Assembly (NCBI GenBank): GCA_017483605.1
Contig: JAFUWG010000015.1
Span: forward strand, 1 to 64,000
Direction: 5' to 3'
Source: Bacteroidaceae bacterium
Lineage (GTDB): Bacteria > Bacteroidota > Bacteroidia > Bacteroidales > Bacteroidaceae
Length of the DNA: 64,000 bases
In this document: positions 34,901 through 44,526 of the stretch, one piece after another
Layout of the letters: each line of letters starts with the position of its first letter
How positions within the stretch are numbered: position 1 is the stretch's first letter
Position numbers and translations under genes: made by a program
The notes under the pieces: model-generated
What the model was told of the DNA's origin: nothing
Seen by the model: the letters and a program-made list of their open reading frames with translations, nothing else
Database searches by the model: none

Positions 34901-36496
34901 TCACCTCCCTTTCAAATACTCTGCCAACATTTCCGCACATCTTTCGCCGTCCACGCCTGCACTCACGATGCCGCCAGCATACCCTGCCCCCTCGCCACAA
35001 GGGAACAGCCCTTGCAGACGCACGTGCTGCAGGGTCTCGCGGTCACGAAGAATGCGGACAGGAGCCGAAGTGCGTGTCTCCACACCTATCATCAACGCCT
35101 CGTTGGTCAAGAAGCCGTGACAGGACTTGCCAAAATTCTTGAAAGCCAGTTGCAATCTAACCGTCACAAAATCAGGCATCCAGAAATGGATGGGCGTGCT
35201 CACCAGTCCTGGTGTGTAAGATGATTGCGGCAGGTCATAACTCATCTTTTTGTTCACGAAGTGAGCCATCCGCTGTGCCGGAGCCGTCTGTCGCCTGCCA
35301 CCCTGCAAGAAAGCAGCATATTCCAGCCGCTCCTGAAACTCCATCATCGCCAATGCCCTACCCTTCGTGTCGATACCGGGCACAGGCGGCAGTTCCATGA
35401 TGGAACGGTCGTTCAGATCGTCCACGTGCAGTTCCACCACCATGCCCGAATTGCTCCAGGGGCTGTTTCGTTGCGAATTGCTCATGCCGTTCACCACCAC
35501 CTGATTCGCCCCGCTTGCGGCAGGCACCACCGTGCCTCCAGGGCACATACAGAACGAGTACACGCCACGTTTATCCACCTGAGTTACAAACGAATACTCA
35601 GCAGCCGGCAGATACTCTCCCCTGCCCTCCCGACGATGATACTGGATTTGGTCAATCATCTGCGACGGGTGTTCCAGTCGCACGCCCACCGCCAAGTCTT
35701 TTGCCTCAATTTCAATACCTTGTGCATACAGATAGCGGTACACATCCCGTGCACTATGTCCTGTCGCCAAAATGACAGGTCCCCTGAACACCTGCTCCCC
35801 ACATCGTATGCCTTCCACGCGGTCACCCTCCACCAGAATGCCGTCCATTTTCGTCTCAAAATGCACCTCGCCGCCCTGACGGATAATCGTTTCACGCATC
35901 GCCTCGATAATGCCCGGCAACTTGTCCGTTCCGAGGTGCGGATGGGCATCCGCCAATATGTTCGTACTCGCCCCGTGCTGGCAAAACACATTCAGAATCT
36001 TCTCCACATTGCCACGCTTTTTGCTTCTCGTGTACAATTTTCCATCGGAGAAAGCCCCTGCACCACCCTCGCCGAACGAATAGTTCGATTCGGGGTCAAC
36101 CACCTGACTGCGAGAGATTTGGGCTATATCTTTCCGACGCTCATGCACACTCTTTCCTCGTTCCACCACCACAGGCCTCACCCCCAACTCTATCAGCCTC
36201 AACGCCGCAAACAATCCGCCAGGGCCTGCACCCACCACCACAGCCTGTGGGCGCCCCTCCACATTGGGGTATTCCGTTCGCACAAACTCCTCATCCTGCG
36301 GGAGTTCGTTCACATACACCCTCACCTTCAGGTTCACATATATCGTCCGCTGCCGAGCGTCGATGCTCCGCTTCAACACCCTCACAGCCGCCACTTCCGC
36401 ATCCGACAGTCCCTTCTCTTCTCGGAGAAACGTCCTGATGCCCTTCTCATTCGCCGCCACCTCTGGCAGCACCCTGATTTGATATTCTTCAATCAT
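34901..36496 (-). CDS. FAD-dependent dehydrogenase (COG2509 type)
   Basis: 531 residues. An N-terminal domain of about 80 residues (RTFLREEKGLSDAEVAAVRVL) precedes the dinucleotide-binding AVVVGAGPGGLFAALRLIELG at about 84-104, then SRSQVVDPESNYSFGEGGAGAFSDGKLYTR, VILATGHSARDVYRYL and a C-terminal FPCGEGAGYAGGIVSAGVDG that closes the FAD site. These are the landmarks of the large uncharacterised FAD dehydrogenase family found throughout Bacteroidetes and Firmicutes. It is cytosolic with unknown substrate, and the first gene of the operon with the GH105 hydrolase and the MATE exporter. Confidence 0.85.
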   Translation of the reverse strand: MIEEYQIRVLPEVAANEKGIRTFLREEKGLSDAEVAAVRVLKRSIDARQRTIYVNLKVRVYVNELPQDEEFVRTEYPNVEGRPQAVVVGAGPGGLFAALRLIELGVRPVVVERGKSVHERRKDIAQISRSQVVDPESNYSFGEGGAGAFSDGKLYTRSKKRGNVEKILNVFCQHGASTNILADAHPHLGTDKLPGIIEAMRETIIRQGGEVHFETKMDGILVEGDRVEGIRCGEQVFRGPVILATGHSARDVYRYLYAQGIEIEAKDLAVGVRLEHPSQMIDQIQYHRREGRGEYLPAAEYSFVTQVDKRGVYSFCMCPGGTVVPAASGANQVVVNGMSNSQRNSPWSNSGMVVELHVDDLNDRSIMELPPVPGIDTKGRALAMMEFQERLEYAAFLQGGRRQTAPAQRMAHFVNKKMSYDLPQSSYTPGLVSTPIHFWMPDFVTVRLQLAFKNFGKSCHGFLTNEALMIGVETRTSAPVRILRDRETLQHVRLQGLFPCGEGAGYAGGIVSAGVDGERCAEMLAEYLKGR

Positions 36497-36907
36497 ACAA
36501 AACGATTATTAGTCGTTGCAAAAATACGGATTTCCTCTCACATGACCAAAAGAAAGACCCATTTTATGAGAAAAACGCCCCTGCCGAAGAAAAAGCACAA
36601 AAGTCGTTCCATGTCAATGAACAATTATTCAACGACGATGAACGACTTTGGCAACGGGGTAGAGGGACAGCCAACAACGAGGCAGAGGCATCAGCGGTAA
36701 CGAGGCAAAGCAGAGAGCAGTAACGGGGCAAAGCAATGAGCAGCATCGGGGCAAAAGGGGGCCAATCCCTCCGCAACATGCACCTCCCTCCTGCATTGGG
36801 ACGGGATTCTCACCCTTCATAAGCCTCAAAGGCGACAAAGTAAGGCTTCCCGAGCCCTTGATAACAAAAAAATCCAAAAGCATGAACGTGCTTTCAGATT
36901 TTTGTAG
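36497..36907. other. Divergent intergenic region with a degenerate 23-bp-period array
   Basis: It lies between the FAD dehydrogenase (minus) and dnaX (plus). Units beginning YAACGRGG occur at 36652, 36675, 36698 and 36721, with a weaker CATCGGGG copy at 36744, all exactly 23 bp apart; a further degenerate unit starts at 36630 (22 bp earlier). The best pair is TAACGAGGCAAAGCAG / TAACGGGGCAAAGCAA. Near the dnaX promoter an imperfect stem of AAAAGCA with TGCTTT lies at about 36875-36894. No gene was recognised. Confidence 0.7.
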
Positions 36908-36915
36908 TATCTTTG
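36908..36915 (+). promoter_or_regulatory. -7 box of the dnaX operon
   Basis: TATCTTTG, 20 nt upstream of the chosen dnaX ATG. It lies inside the longer upstream frame and therefore supports the start at 36936. No clear -33. Confidence 0.65.
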
Positions 36916-36935
36916 CAAAAACAAACTACAAGAAC

Positions 36936-38708
36936 ATGGAAAACTATATCGTTTCGGCACGGAAATATCGTCCGATGACGTTCGACACGGTGGTGGGTCA
37001 GGGAGCATTGACCACGACGCTGAAGAATGCCATCGGCAGCGGGCGGTTGGCTCATGCCTACCTGTTCTGCGGTCCTCGCGGCGTGGGAAAGACGACGTGT
37101 GCGAGAATTTTTGCGAAGACGATTAACTGTCTGAATCCGCAAACCAACGGAGAGGCTTGCGGTGAATGTGAGTCGTGTGCGGCGTTCAATGAAGGCCGTT
37201 CGTACAACATCCACGAACTGGACGCCGCCTCAAACAACTCTGTGGAGGACATTCGCCAACTGATTGAACAAGTGCGGATTCCGCCTCAGATTGGCAAGTA
37301 TAAGGTGTTCATCATCGACGAGGTACACATGCTGTCACAGGCGGCATTCAACGCATTCCTGAAGACACTGGAGGAGCCGCCTCACCACGCCATCTTCATC
37401 CTTGCCACGACGGAAAAGCACAAACTGCTGCCCACCATCTTGAGCCGCTGCCAGATTTACGACTTCAACCGCATGTCGGTCGATAACATCGTGCGGCACT
37501 TGAAGCATGTGGCTGAGAAAGAAGGCATTACGGCAGAGGATGCGGCACTGAACGTGATTGCACAAAAGGCGGATGGCGGTATGCGTGATGCGTTGTCCAT
37601 CTTCGACCAGGTGGCATCGTTCTGCGGTGGAAACATCACCTATCAGCAAACCATCGAGAACCTCAATGTGCTGGATTACGACTACTATTTCAAACTGACC
37701 GACTATTTCTTGGAGGGAAAAATCACGGAGTGTATGCTCACCTTCAACGAAATTCTGTCGAAAGGCTTTGAAGGTCAGCACTTCATCACGGGCTTGGCAA
37801 GCCACTTCCGCAATCTGCTGGTGAGCCGCGATGCCCAAACGGTGGGACTGATCGAGGCGAGCGAGGAGGTGAGGAACAAATACAAGGAGCAGGCACAGAA
37901 GTGTACACCGAAGTTCCTCTACCGAGCCATGAAACTCGCCAACGACTGCGACCTGAACTATAAGCAGAGCCAAAACAAGCGGCTGCTGGTGGAACTCACC
38001 CTCATCGAGACGGCACAACTCTCCTCCGATGACGGGGCATCTTCGGGGCTTTGCCCTACGAAGATTCTTAAACCCATATTTGCTCGGCTCCGAGGTGGGG
38101 CTGGCAACGGCAGTCAGACGCCCCAAGTAGCGGCTTCTGCCCCAACAACCGCTCAACCAGCACCTCGTCAGGCAGGAGCGACACCCACAACGGCTCAACC
38201 TCCACGCCCAACGGTGCAGGCACCTTCGAGTGCATATCGCCCCAAGGGATTCTCCATCAGAAGGGCTTCCACAGCCATAACGGAACAACAGCAGGCATCT
38301 CAGCCAACAGAAACGCCGACACCGACAGCAACATTTGTTGACCAAGAGGTTCATCAAGTTGACTTGATTGTGGCATGGCGAGAGTTTGCCAAGAACCTGC
38401 CGCAAGAGGACACCGCCATGTCTCGCCAAATGGACAACATGGAGCCTGTGCTGCAAGAGGGCGGCAAAGAGTTTCTGGTGATTGTGGACAATCCTTCCAT
38501 CCAGAACGAACTGAAGAAGATGCAGCCACGCATCGAAGGCTATTTGCATCAACGGCTACAAAACAACGCCTTGAAAATGCAGACACGAATGCGTGAAGTG
38601 ACGGACAAACGCCGCACCTTCAGCCGCATGGAGCAACTGAACATGATGCTGGAACAGAGTGAAGCATTACGAAAACTGAAAGAAGAATTTGAATTGGAAC
38701 TCGCATAA
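36936..38708 (+). CDS. dnaX: DNA polymerase III subunit gamma/tau
   Basis: 590 residues; start chosen at [13 protein letters not shown] because the upstream frame contains the -7 box. AAA+ clamp-loader ATPase: Walker A GPRGVGKT (46-53), zinc ligands Cys65, Cys75, Cys78 and Cys81, Walker B IIDEVHM (126-132), sensor/Arg finger LSRC (169-172). Residues from about 400 form a Pro/Ala/Thr/Gln-rich linker before the tau-like C-terminus. It loads the sliding clamp at the replication fork. It is followed with a 1-nt overlap (TAATG) by trmB, starting a four-gene coupled operon. Confidence 0.95.
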   Translation: MENYIVSARKYRPMTFDTVVGQGALTTTLKNAIGSGRLAHAYLFCGPRGVGKTTCARIFAKTINCLNPQTNGEACGECESCAAFNEGRSYNIHELDAASNNSVEDIRQLIEQVRIPPQIGKYKVFIIDEVHMLSQAAFNAFLKTLEEPPHHAIFILATTEKHKLLPTILSRCQIYDFNRMSVDNIVRHLKHVAEKEGITAEDAALNVIAQKADGGMRDALSIFDQVASFCGGNITYQQTIENLNVLDYDYYFKLTDYFLEGKITECMLTFNEILSKGFEGQHFITGLASHFRNLLVSRDAQTVGLIEASEEVRNKYKEQAQKCTPKFLYRAMKLANDCDLNYKQSQNKRLLVELTLIETAQLSSDDGASSGLCPTKILKPIFARLRGGAGNGSQTPQVAASAPTTAQPAPRQAGATPTTAQPPRPTVQAPSSAYRPKGFSIRRASTAITEQQQASQPTETPTPTATFVDQEVHQVDLIVAWREFAKNLPQEDTAMSRQMDNMEPVLQEGGKEFLVIVDNPSIQNELKKMQPRIEGYLHQRLQNNALKMQTRMREVTDKRRTFSRMEQLNMMLEQSEALRKLKEEFELELA

Positions 38709-39469
38709 TGGGAAAAGGGAAATTGGCTAAATTTGCCGAAATGGCAGAAAATCCGCTGGTGGTGGAGTGTCCTTTCTGGCAACTCCAGCAAGACGGGTTT
38801 CCACTGAAAGGCAAATGGCATCAGAACTTCTTCAAGAACGACAACCCCATCGTGCTGGAATTGGGTTGTGGTCGTGGCGAATACACCATCGGATTGGCTC
38901 GCCGTTTCCCCGATAAGAACTTCATCGGGGTCGATATCAAGGGGGCTCGCATGTGGCATGGAGCCAAGACAGCATTGGAAGAAGGCATGAAGAACGTGGC
39001 TTTCTTGCGGACAAACATCGAGTGCATCGATGGCTTCTTTGCCCCCAATGAGGTGGCGGAACTATGGCTTACATTCTCTGACCCTCAGATGAAGAAAGCC
39101 ACCAAGCGGTTAACTTCCACCTACTTCATGGAGCGTTACCGTCGTTTCCTCGTCGATGGCGGCATCATCCACGTGAAGACCGACTCCAACTTCCTTGCCA
39201 CCTACACGAAATATATGGTGGAGAAAAACGGCTTGCCGATGGAGCAATGCACGTTCGACCTCTATGCAGAAAACGTAGCGGATTCTTCTCTTACGGAAAT
39301 AAGAACTTACTATGAAGGCATGTGGCTGGAACGTGGCATCCCCATCAAGTACCTTCAGTTCAGATTGCCTCAAACGGGCACACTCGAAGAACCTGACATT
39401 GAGATACCCGTAGATGGCTATCGCTCTTACAATCACCAAGTTGTTTCAACAAAAAAGACAGGAAAATGA
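38708..39469 (+). CDS. trmB: tRNA (guanine46-N7)-methyltransferase
   Basis: 253 residues. SAM-binding motif [16 protein letters not shown] (49-64) and VDIKGARMW, then [17 protein letters not shown] in the position of the TrmB FPDPWPKxRHxKRR motif, and [14 protein letters not shown]. The FSDPQMKKA version of the motif is the usual Bacteroidetes variant. It methylates G46 in the variable loop of tRNAs in the cytoplasm. Overlaps dnaX by 1 nt and mrp by 4 nt. Confidence 0.9.
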   Translation: MGKGKLAKFAEMAENPLVVECPFWQLQQDGFPLKGKWHQNFFKNDNPIVLELGCGRGEYTIGLARRFPDKNFIGVDIKGARMWHGAKTALEEGMKNVAFLRTNIECIDGFFAPNEVAELWLTFSDPQMKKATKRLTSTYFMERYRRFLVDGGIIHVKTDSNFLATYTKYMVEKNGLPMEQCTFDLYAENVADSSLTEIRTYYEGMWLERGIPIKYLQFRLPQTGTLEEPDIEIPVDGYRSYNHQVVSTKKTGK

Positions 39470-40569
39470 CAATATATCCAAAACTCATACACGATGCACT
39501 TGCCACGGTTCGCTATCCGGGCAACGGCAAGAGCATCATGGAGAACGAAATGCTGGAGGACGACCTCCGCATTGACGGCATGAAGGTGTCCTTCTCGCTG
39601 ATTTTCGAGAAGGAGACCGACCCTTTCAAGAAGTCTGTAGTGAAAGCCGCCGAGGCAGCCATCAAGACGTTTGTGCATCCCGATGTGGAAGTGACCATCG
39701 GCACGAAAGCCAAGACGGCATTGCCGCCAGAGCCGGACAAATTGCTGCCGGGCGTGAAGAACATCATCGCCGTCAGTTCGGGCAAAGGCGGTGTGGGCAA
39801 ATCGACTGTGACCGCAAATCTTGCCATCGGTTTGGCTAAACTCGGCTACCGTGTGGGATTGCTCGACACGGACATCTTCGGTCCTTCCATGCCCAAGATG
39901 TTTGGGGTAGAGGATGAACGTCCCTACGCAGAGACGGTGGAAGGCAGAGACCTCATCGTGCCCGTGGAGAAATATGGTGTGAAACTCCTCTCCATCGGCT
40001 TTTTCGTTGACCCCGAGCAGGCAACCTTGTGGCGTGGTGGCATGGCATCGAATGCCCTCAAGCAACTCATCGCGGAGGCGAAATGGGGCGACCTCGACTA
40101 CTTCATTCTCGACACACCTCCCGGCACCAGCGACATCCATCTGACGCTCATCCAGACCCTGGGCATCACGGGAGCCGTCATCGTTTCCACCCCTCAGCAG
40201 GTGGCACTGGCTGATGCTCGCAAGGGCATCAACATGTACATGAACGACAAGGTGAACGTGCCGATTCTGGGGTTGGTGGAGAACATGGCGTGGTTCACTC
40301 CTGCCGAACTGCCAGAGAACAAATACTACATCTTCGGCAAGGATGGATGCAAGCAACTGGCAGAGGAACTGAACGTGCCGCTGCTGGCACAAATCCCACT
40401 CATCCAATCCGTTTGCGAGACAGGCGACAGCGGCGAACCAGCCGTGCTCAATCCTGCATCGCCCGAGGGAATCGCCTTCATGAGCCTCGCCGCCAAAGTG
40501 GTCACCCAGGTGGACAAGCGAAATGTGGAACTGGCACCCACACAGCGAGTTGAGGTCAGCAAGCCATGA
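39466..40569 (+). CDS. Mrp/NBP35 family Fe-S cluster carrier ATPase
   Basis: 367 residues. The N-terminal about 85 residues are a MIP18/DUF59-type domain; the deviant Walker [12 protein letters not shown] is at 104-114, followed by [31 protein letters not shown] and [15 protein letters not shown]. It binds and delivers Fe-S clusters to apoproteins. The C-terminal CxxC seen in many Mrp proteins is absent here; the corresponding stretch reads [20 protein letters not shown] with a lone Cys later, which is common in Bacteroidetes. ATGA overlaps on both sides. Confidence 0.9.
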   Translation: MTIYPKLIHDALATVRYPGNGKSIMENEMLEDDLRIDGMKVSFSLIFEKETDPFKKSVVKAAEAAIKTFVHPDVEVTIGTKAKTALPPEPDKLLPGVKNIIAVSSGKGGVGKSTVTANLAIGLAKLGYRVGLLDTDIFGPSMPKMFGVEDERPYAETVEGRDLIVPVEKYGVKLLSIGFFVDPEQATLWRGGMASNALKQLIAEAKWGDLDYFILDTPPGTSDIHLTLIQTLGITGAVIVSTPQQVALADARKGINMYMNDKVNVPILGLVENMAWFTPAELPENKYYIFGKDGCKQLAEELNVPLLAQIPLIQSVCETGDSGEPAVLNPASPEGIAFMSLAAKVVTQVDKRNVELAPTQRVEVSKP

Positions 40570-42215
40570 ACAAAGCATTCAGTCACATCACCCGTTTCTT
40601 CAGGGGCATTGCGGACAGATGGGAGTTGAGGAGGCAGTTGCATCCGCTACCCGACAGGGTGCATAAGACCGAGTCACCCCGAGAGTTCACCTACCCCTTC
40701 TGCTACCGTCCCCACAAGTTGTGCCGTGCGGCGGCAGACGAGGTGATTGCCCATTGCTACAGCACCCCCGAGATGGTGCCGACCGAAGGCAAGATGTTCG
40801 GGGTGCTCGTGGTGGAACACAAAGGAAAGCGGTACTACCTGAGAGCCTTTTCGGGCATCTACAACGGCTCCTACCACCACAGGGGGTTCGTGCCGCCGGT
40901 GGTTGACCTGCAAGACCCGAAAGGCTATTTCCGCAAGAAAGAACAGGAGATAGTCGCACTGACCCACCGCATCGGCAACCTCTACAGCGACATGCCAGGC
41001 AAACATGCTGACCCGGCGGAGGAAACTCCCGAACAAAAGCAGAGGAAGGAGGAAATCGCCCAACTCAAAGTGCTCCGCAAGGAGATGTCGCAAGACCTCC
41101 AGATGTGGACTTTCCACCAGTTCCGTATGCGGAATGCCCGAGGTGACGAGGCCGACCTAATCGACATTTTCAAAGACTACAAATCGCCCTTCCCCGAAGA
41201 GGAGTACATTGCCTACAAGGAGGGACGCATCGCCACCAAACCCAAGGGGCAATACGGTGTTCCGCCTGGTGGAGCGGGCGAATGCTGTGCACCGAAACTA
41301 CTGCAATACGCTTATCTGCACGGCTTGAAGCCCATCTGCATGGAAGAATTTTGGATTGGCCCGTCGAAAGGCAATCAGATGCGTGTCGAAAAGAATTTCT
41401 ATCCTGCCTGCCAGCACAAATGCGTGCCCATCCTCACCTTCATGCTCAAGGGGCTGAACGTGGAGGAGAATCCCCTCTTCCACCGTGCCCGCCTGCTGCT
41501 GAAGCGTGTACGCATCGTGCATGAGGAGGAGGACTTCCTCATCGTTTACAAGCCCTCAGGCCTGCTCTCCGTGCCCAGCAAGAACCACGGCGAGCCTTCG
41601 CTGATGGATTACCTCTTCAGCCTCAATCCCAACTATTTCCTCATGCACCGCCTCGACCAAGACACGTCGGGCGTGATGATTGTCGCCAAGACTCGCGAGG
41701 CGTGCCACTGGATACAGCAACTCTTCATGGAACACAAGATGATGAAAAAGTATGTCGCCATTCTTGATGAGCCATCTCCCATGCCCGAAAAGGCATTGCT
41801 CAAGGCCAAGAAGGTGCAAAACATCCTCCATGACGAGCCATCGCCCTACCGCGACCCTCATTCTGGTGTGACGGAACTGCACACCGTCAATGGGTTCCCT
41901 GCTGGCACCATCTCCCTGCCCCTCTCGAAGAACCCCTTCGACAGCCCTCGCCAAGTGGTTGACCACCGCTTCGGCAAGGAAGCCCACACTTATTACGAGT
42001 TTACTTCACCCCGACGCATCGAACTCTATCCAGAGACGGGACGCACCCACCAACTCCGCATCCATTGTGCCCATCCAGAAGGGCTCGGACGGCCTATCAA
42101 GGGCGACATCCTCTACGGCACCGCCTCCGACCGCCTCTACCTCCACGCCGAAAGCCTTGGCTTCTGCCACCCCATCACAGGCAAGTGGATGCACTTTGAG
42201 GAAAAGGAACTGTGA
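40566..42215 (+). CDS. RluA-family RNA pseudouridine synthase with long N-terminal extension
   Basis: 549 residues. The C-terminal about 230 residues are the RluA catalytic domain: FLIVYKPSGLLSVPSKN, HRLDQDTSGVMIVAKT with catalytic Asp364, and TGRTHQLRIHCAHPEGLGRPI. The first 310 residues form an extension seen in long RluA homologues, with many charged helices (KEIVALTHRIG, KQRKEEIAQLKVLRKEM) and GECCAPKLLQYAYLHGLKPICMEEFWIG. It isomerises uridine in rRNA or tRNA; the target is not predictable. Last gene of the dnaX operon, followed by a strong terminator. Confidence 0.88.
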   Translation: MNKAFSHITRFFRGIADRWELRRQLHPLPDRVHKTESPREFTYPFCYRPHKLCRAAADEVIAHCYSTPEMVPTEGKMFGVLVVEHKGKRYYLRAFSGIYNGSYHHRGFVPPVVDLQDPKGYFRKKEQEIVALTHRIGNLYSDMPGKHADPAEETPEQKQRKEEIAQLKVLRKEMSQDLQMWTFHQFRMRNARGDEADLIDIFKDYKSPFPEEEYIAYKEGRIATKPKGQYGVPPGGAGECCAPKLLQYAYLHGLKPICMEEFWIGPSKGNQMRVEKNFYPACQHKCVPILTFMLKGLNVEENPLFHRARLLLKRVRIVHEEEDFLIVYKPSGLLSVPSKNHGEPSLMDYLFSLNPNYFLMHRLDQDTSGVMIVAKTREACHWIQQLFMEHKMMKKYVAILDEPSPMPEKALLKAKKVQNILHDEPSPYRDPHSGVTELHTVNGFPAGTISLPLSKNPFDSPRQVVDHRFGKEAHTYYEFTSPRRIELYPETGRTHQLRIHCAHPEGLGRPIKGDILYGTASDRLYLHAESLGFCHPITGKWMHFEEKEL

Positions 42216-42235
42216 GAGAAAAGGGAATAAAAAAC

Positions 42236-42269
42236 GGCACGGATAGCATCGACTGATGCTATCCGTGCC
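42236..42269. terminator. Bidirectional intrinsic terminator
   Basis: A perfect 14-bp stem GGCACGGATAGCAT / ATGCTATCCGTGCC with a 6-nt loop, preceded by AAAAA, between convergent genes (pseudouridine synthase and OMP). Confidence 0.85.
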
Positions 42270-42283
42270 ACATGATTGAATCC

Positions 42284-42955
42284 TCAGAAAAGATAAGATG
42301 CACCCAGCGAGAAGGTACGCTGTTTCATCTTGGAAAAATCATTCTTCATCAGATTACGAAAACCATAGTCATAACCTGCATAAAGTTGCACATGACCTCC
42401 CAGTTCCACACCCGCCTTCGCACCAAGTCCCCATGTGAAGGCATTGGCTTCTTGGGGCTTGACCCGAGTCTCTGCGGGTGTGCCATTGACCGTTTCTTGA
42501 TAACTAAAATCGTAATCAGTCCTCAACTTGAAATTCATGTAAGGTCCTGCACTGACAAACAACTTAATGTTATCAACCACATCGAATTTATAGCCGATGT
42601 GGATAGGCACATGGATGCTCAGCACGTCATAGTTGAACATAGAGTAAATGTGGTGAGTGTCATACGCATTGGGAGTGCCTTCAACCGAAGACAGATATGT
42701 TCCCCACGATTCATCTTTCCAACCAATCTTGGAGAAATTGACCGCACCGTCCAAGTACCATCCCTTGCCTACCGACGGCAATCCATACTCTGCTTTTAAG
42801 CCAAACTGATAGCCGAGTTTGTTGTCATAATTCTGTGCATGATTGAAATCGGCACCTGCATTCACACCCCAACGGAATCGCTGGGCACTGGCCGTGATGC
42901 TGCATCCCATCAGTAGCAATACAGCAACCGTCCATTTTGAAAGAATCTTTTTCAT
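42284..42955 (-). CDS. Outer-membrane beta-barrel protein (PorT/OMP_b-brl type)
   Basis: 223 residues. Signal peptide KKILSKWTVAVLLLMGC...ASAQ, cleaved near residue 24, then RFRWGVNAGADFNHAQNYD and alternating amphipathic strands (GYQFGLKAEYGLP, GWYLDGAVNFSKIGW, HVPIHIGYKFD, LFVSAGPYMNFKLRTDYDF, AGVELGGHVQLYAGYDYGF) ending in an aromatic-rich TFSLGASYLF, the form expected for an eight- to ten-stranded barrel. Specific function unknown. Single gene with its own promoter upstream. Confidence 0.85.
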   Translation of the reverse strand: MKKILSKWTVAVLLLMGCSITASAQRFRWGVNAGADFNHAQNYDNKLGYQFGLKAEYGLPSVGKGWYLDGAVNFSKIGWKDESWGTYLSSVEGTPNAYDTHHIYSMFNYDVLSIHVPIHIGYKFDVVDNIKLFVSAGPYMNFKLRTDYDFSYQETVNGTPAETRVKPQEANAFTWGLGAKAGVELGGHVQLYAGYDYGFRNLMKNDFSKMKQRTFSLGASYLF

Positions 42956-43036
42956 TTTTACGAATATTGATGTTACTAACTCTGTCCGACAGACCCTGCA
43001 GCCGCCCGTGGACCTCTCTTTTTTGCTTCAGCGTTG

Positions 43037-43044
43037 CAAAGTTA
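43037..43044 (-). promoter_or_regulatory. -7 box of the outer-membrane barrel gene
   Basis: TAACTTTG on the minus strand, about 82 nt upstream of the ATG. No clear -33 element. Confidence 0.6.
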
Positions 43045-43172
43045 CGGCATTTCTGCGGAATCCACCATTCGCCCTATGTTAAGAAGCCCTAACCAGCGTT
43101 AATTTTAAGTTAATCTTAACGATGATTAGGACTCGTTAACGCATCATGCCGCAAATGGCACTCCCCAAAAAC

Positions 43173-43233
43173 GTACCCGAGGGGTACAAGATGCCGTACC
43201 CGAGGGGTACGATGTGGTGTACCCCTCGAGTAC
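43173..43233. repeat. 23-bp-period triple palindrome, GTACCC family
   Basis: Three 15-mers at 43173, 43196 and 43219 (period exactly 23): GTACCCGAGGGGTAC twice, then GTACCCCTCGAGTAC, which is the reverse complement of the first two with one mismatch. Spacers AAGATGCC and GATGTGGT. Each can form a 6-bp hairpin with a 3-nt loop. The same motif and layout recur at 62175. The remaining intergenic sequence (42956-43283) holds only the OMP promoter and leader. Confidence 0.9.
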
Positions 43234-43283
43234 GGCTTCATGAGAGTTGTAGAGAAACACAAAAACTACTTGAACGTAGCATG

Positions 43284-44399
43284 TTATTTGATGAATAACT
43301 TCTGCAAGCCTTCCTGTGCTTTGGCGGGTAGAGCGGGGATGTTGTGCTGACGCTCAAAGTCCTGCAAGAACGAATAGGAAAGACTCACCTTGTTGGCCTT
43401 CTTCTTTTCCTTCAGTTCCTCTTTGGTCACATACTCGCGTTCGATAGCGTATGACTCCAACCAGATGCGGATATGCTCGTCTTTTTTGGATATATTACTA
43501 TATCTATCATAGTCGTCATGCCATTGGCTCATCAAGAAATCTGTTGTGCCACACTTTCCATCTTCATCTAACTGATAGACCCGATAGAGGTTGTTCTGCA
43601 TGTTTTTCCTCTGTTCTCCCTTCTGTTCTTTTGGTGCCTTTCCTTTTTTCTCCAGCTTGGCAGCCTTGGCATCCACCTTTTCCTGTCTGATGAGGCTAAG
43701 ATAGGCACCTTCGTCCAACGAGATACGACGCAGGTGGTCTTTCATGTCATCCACTACAGCCCCCACCACTTGGTCACCATAGCAAATGCTCTTACGCCCT
43801 TCGCCATCAGAGGTCAGTTTCAGTTTCGTGGGAGAAGGGTCATTAAGCGCCTCCATTGTCCGCTCAGGCAAATCGCCTTTCCCATCAATAATTCGCCCCA
43901 AGAGACCGTCAAGTGTCGTCCTGAGGAGTCCGATTTCCGCTTTCGAAAGGTGTGTGGTGCTGGAAGAAACCGTTTTCTTCTTGACATCATACACATTGTC
44001 CGCCACACCAAAGCGGCAGTAGTTCATGGTGTCGTCGTGCATGTAAATCAGGCGGTAGTAGGTCTGCACGTAAATATAATCCTTAGGCTTCACCACGATT
44101 TCGTCCAAACTGTAGTCGCTGTCTTCCAACGGGACACGCACATCACCCTGCCCCTTCACATAGACCTTCTTGGTCTTGAAAGCCACATGAGTGACGGTGA
44201 TGGTTTGGTCGCCCTTGAACCCCTCTATCACTCCTCTCGTGTCGGTAGTGCCGATAATCTTGCCATCTTTGTCAAACACGTGCGCATAAGCCACGGGATT
44301 GCCCTCCGTATCGACAGTCACCAACTTCTGGGCACTCAGATTCGTCACGCCACAAAAAATAAAGATGGTGGCTATCATCCTGAAAATATTCTTCTTCAT
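43284..44399 (-). CDS. Secreted protein with carboxypeptidase-like regulatory domain
   Basis: 371 residues. Signal peptide KKNIFRMIATIFIFCGVTNLSAQ, then a CarboxypepD_reg-like beta-sandwich of about 75 residues (TVDTEGNPVAYAHVFDKDG, GVIEGFKGDQTITVTHVAFKTKKV) ending in the family-typical DYSLDEIVVKPKDY. The remaining 260 residues, rich in charged residues, match no family I recognise. A periplasmic or outer-membrane role is likely; unlike SusC-type receptors it has no plug or barrel. The 127-nt gap upstream contains three tandem CACGAATTA-type copies (44470-44495). Confidence 0.7.
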   Translation of the reverse strand: MKKNIFRMIATIFIFCGVTNLSAQKLVTVDTEGNPVAYAHVFDKDGKIIGTTDTRGVIEGFKGDQTITVTHVAFKTKKVYVKGQGDVRVPLEDSDYSLDEIVVKPKDYIYVQTYYRLIYMHDDTMNYCRFGVADNVYDVKKKTVSSSTTHLSKAEIGLLRTTLDGLLGRIIDGKGDLPERTMEALNDPSPTKLKLTSDGEGRKSICYGDQVVGAVVDDMKDHLRRISLDEGAYLSLIRQEKVDAKAAKLEKKGKAPKEQKGEQRKNMQNNLYRVYQLDEDGKCGTTDFLMSQWHDDYDRYSNISKKDEHIRIWLESYAIEREYVTKEELKEKKKANKVSLSYSFLQDFERQHNIPALPAKAQEGLQKLFIK

Positions 44400-44459
44400 T
44401 TATCTTATATAATGATTTAAAATTCGTGGTTAATCCCTGGCAATTCATGTTGAAAAGAA

Positions 44460-44500
44460 GAAACACGAATTATCACGAATTAACCACGAATTATTCATAA
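44460..44500. repeat. CACGAATTA short tandem repeat
   Basis: Three near-identical 10-11-bp units (CACGAATTAT, CACGAATTAAC, CACGAATTATT) with an inverted partner ATTCGTGGTTAA at about 44422-44433, between the pgm stop and the secreted-protein gene. Possibly a terminator for pgm or an operator. Confidence 0.5.
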
Positions 44501-44526
44501 ATTATTTTTTTGTCTGTCAGATGGCT

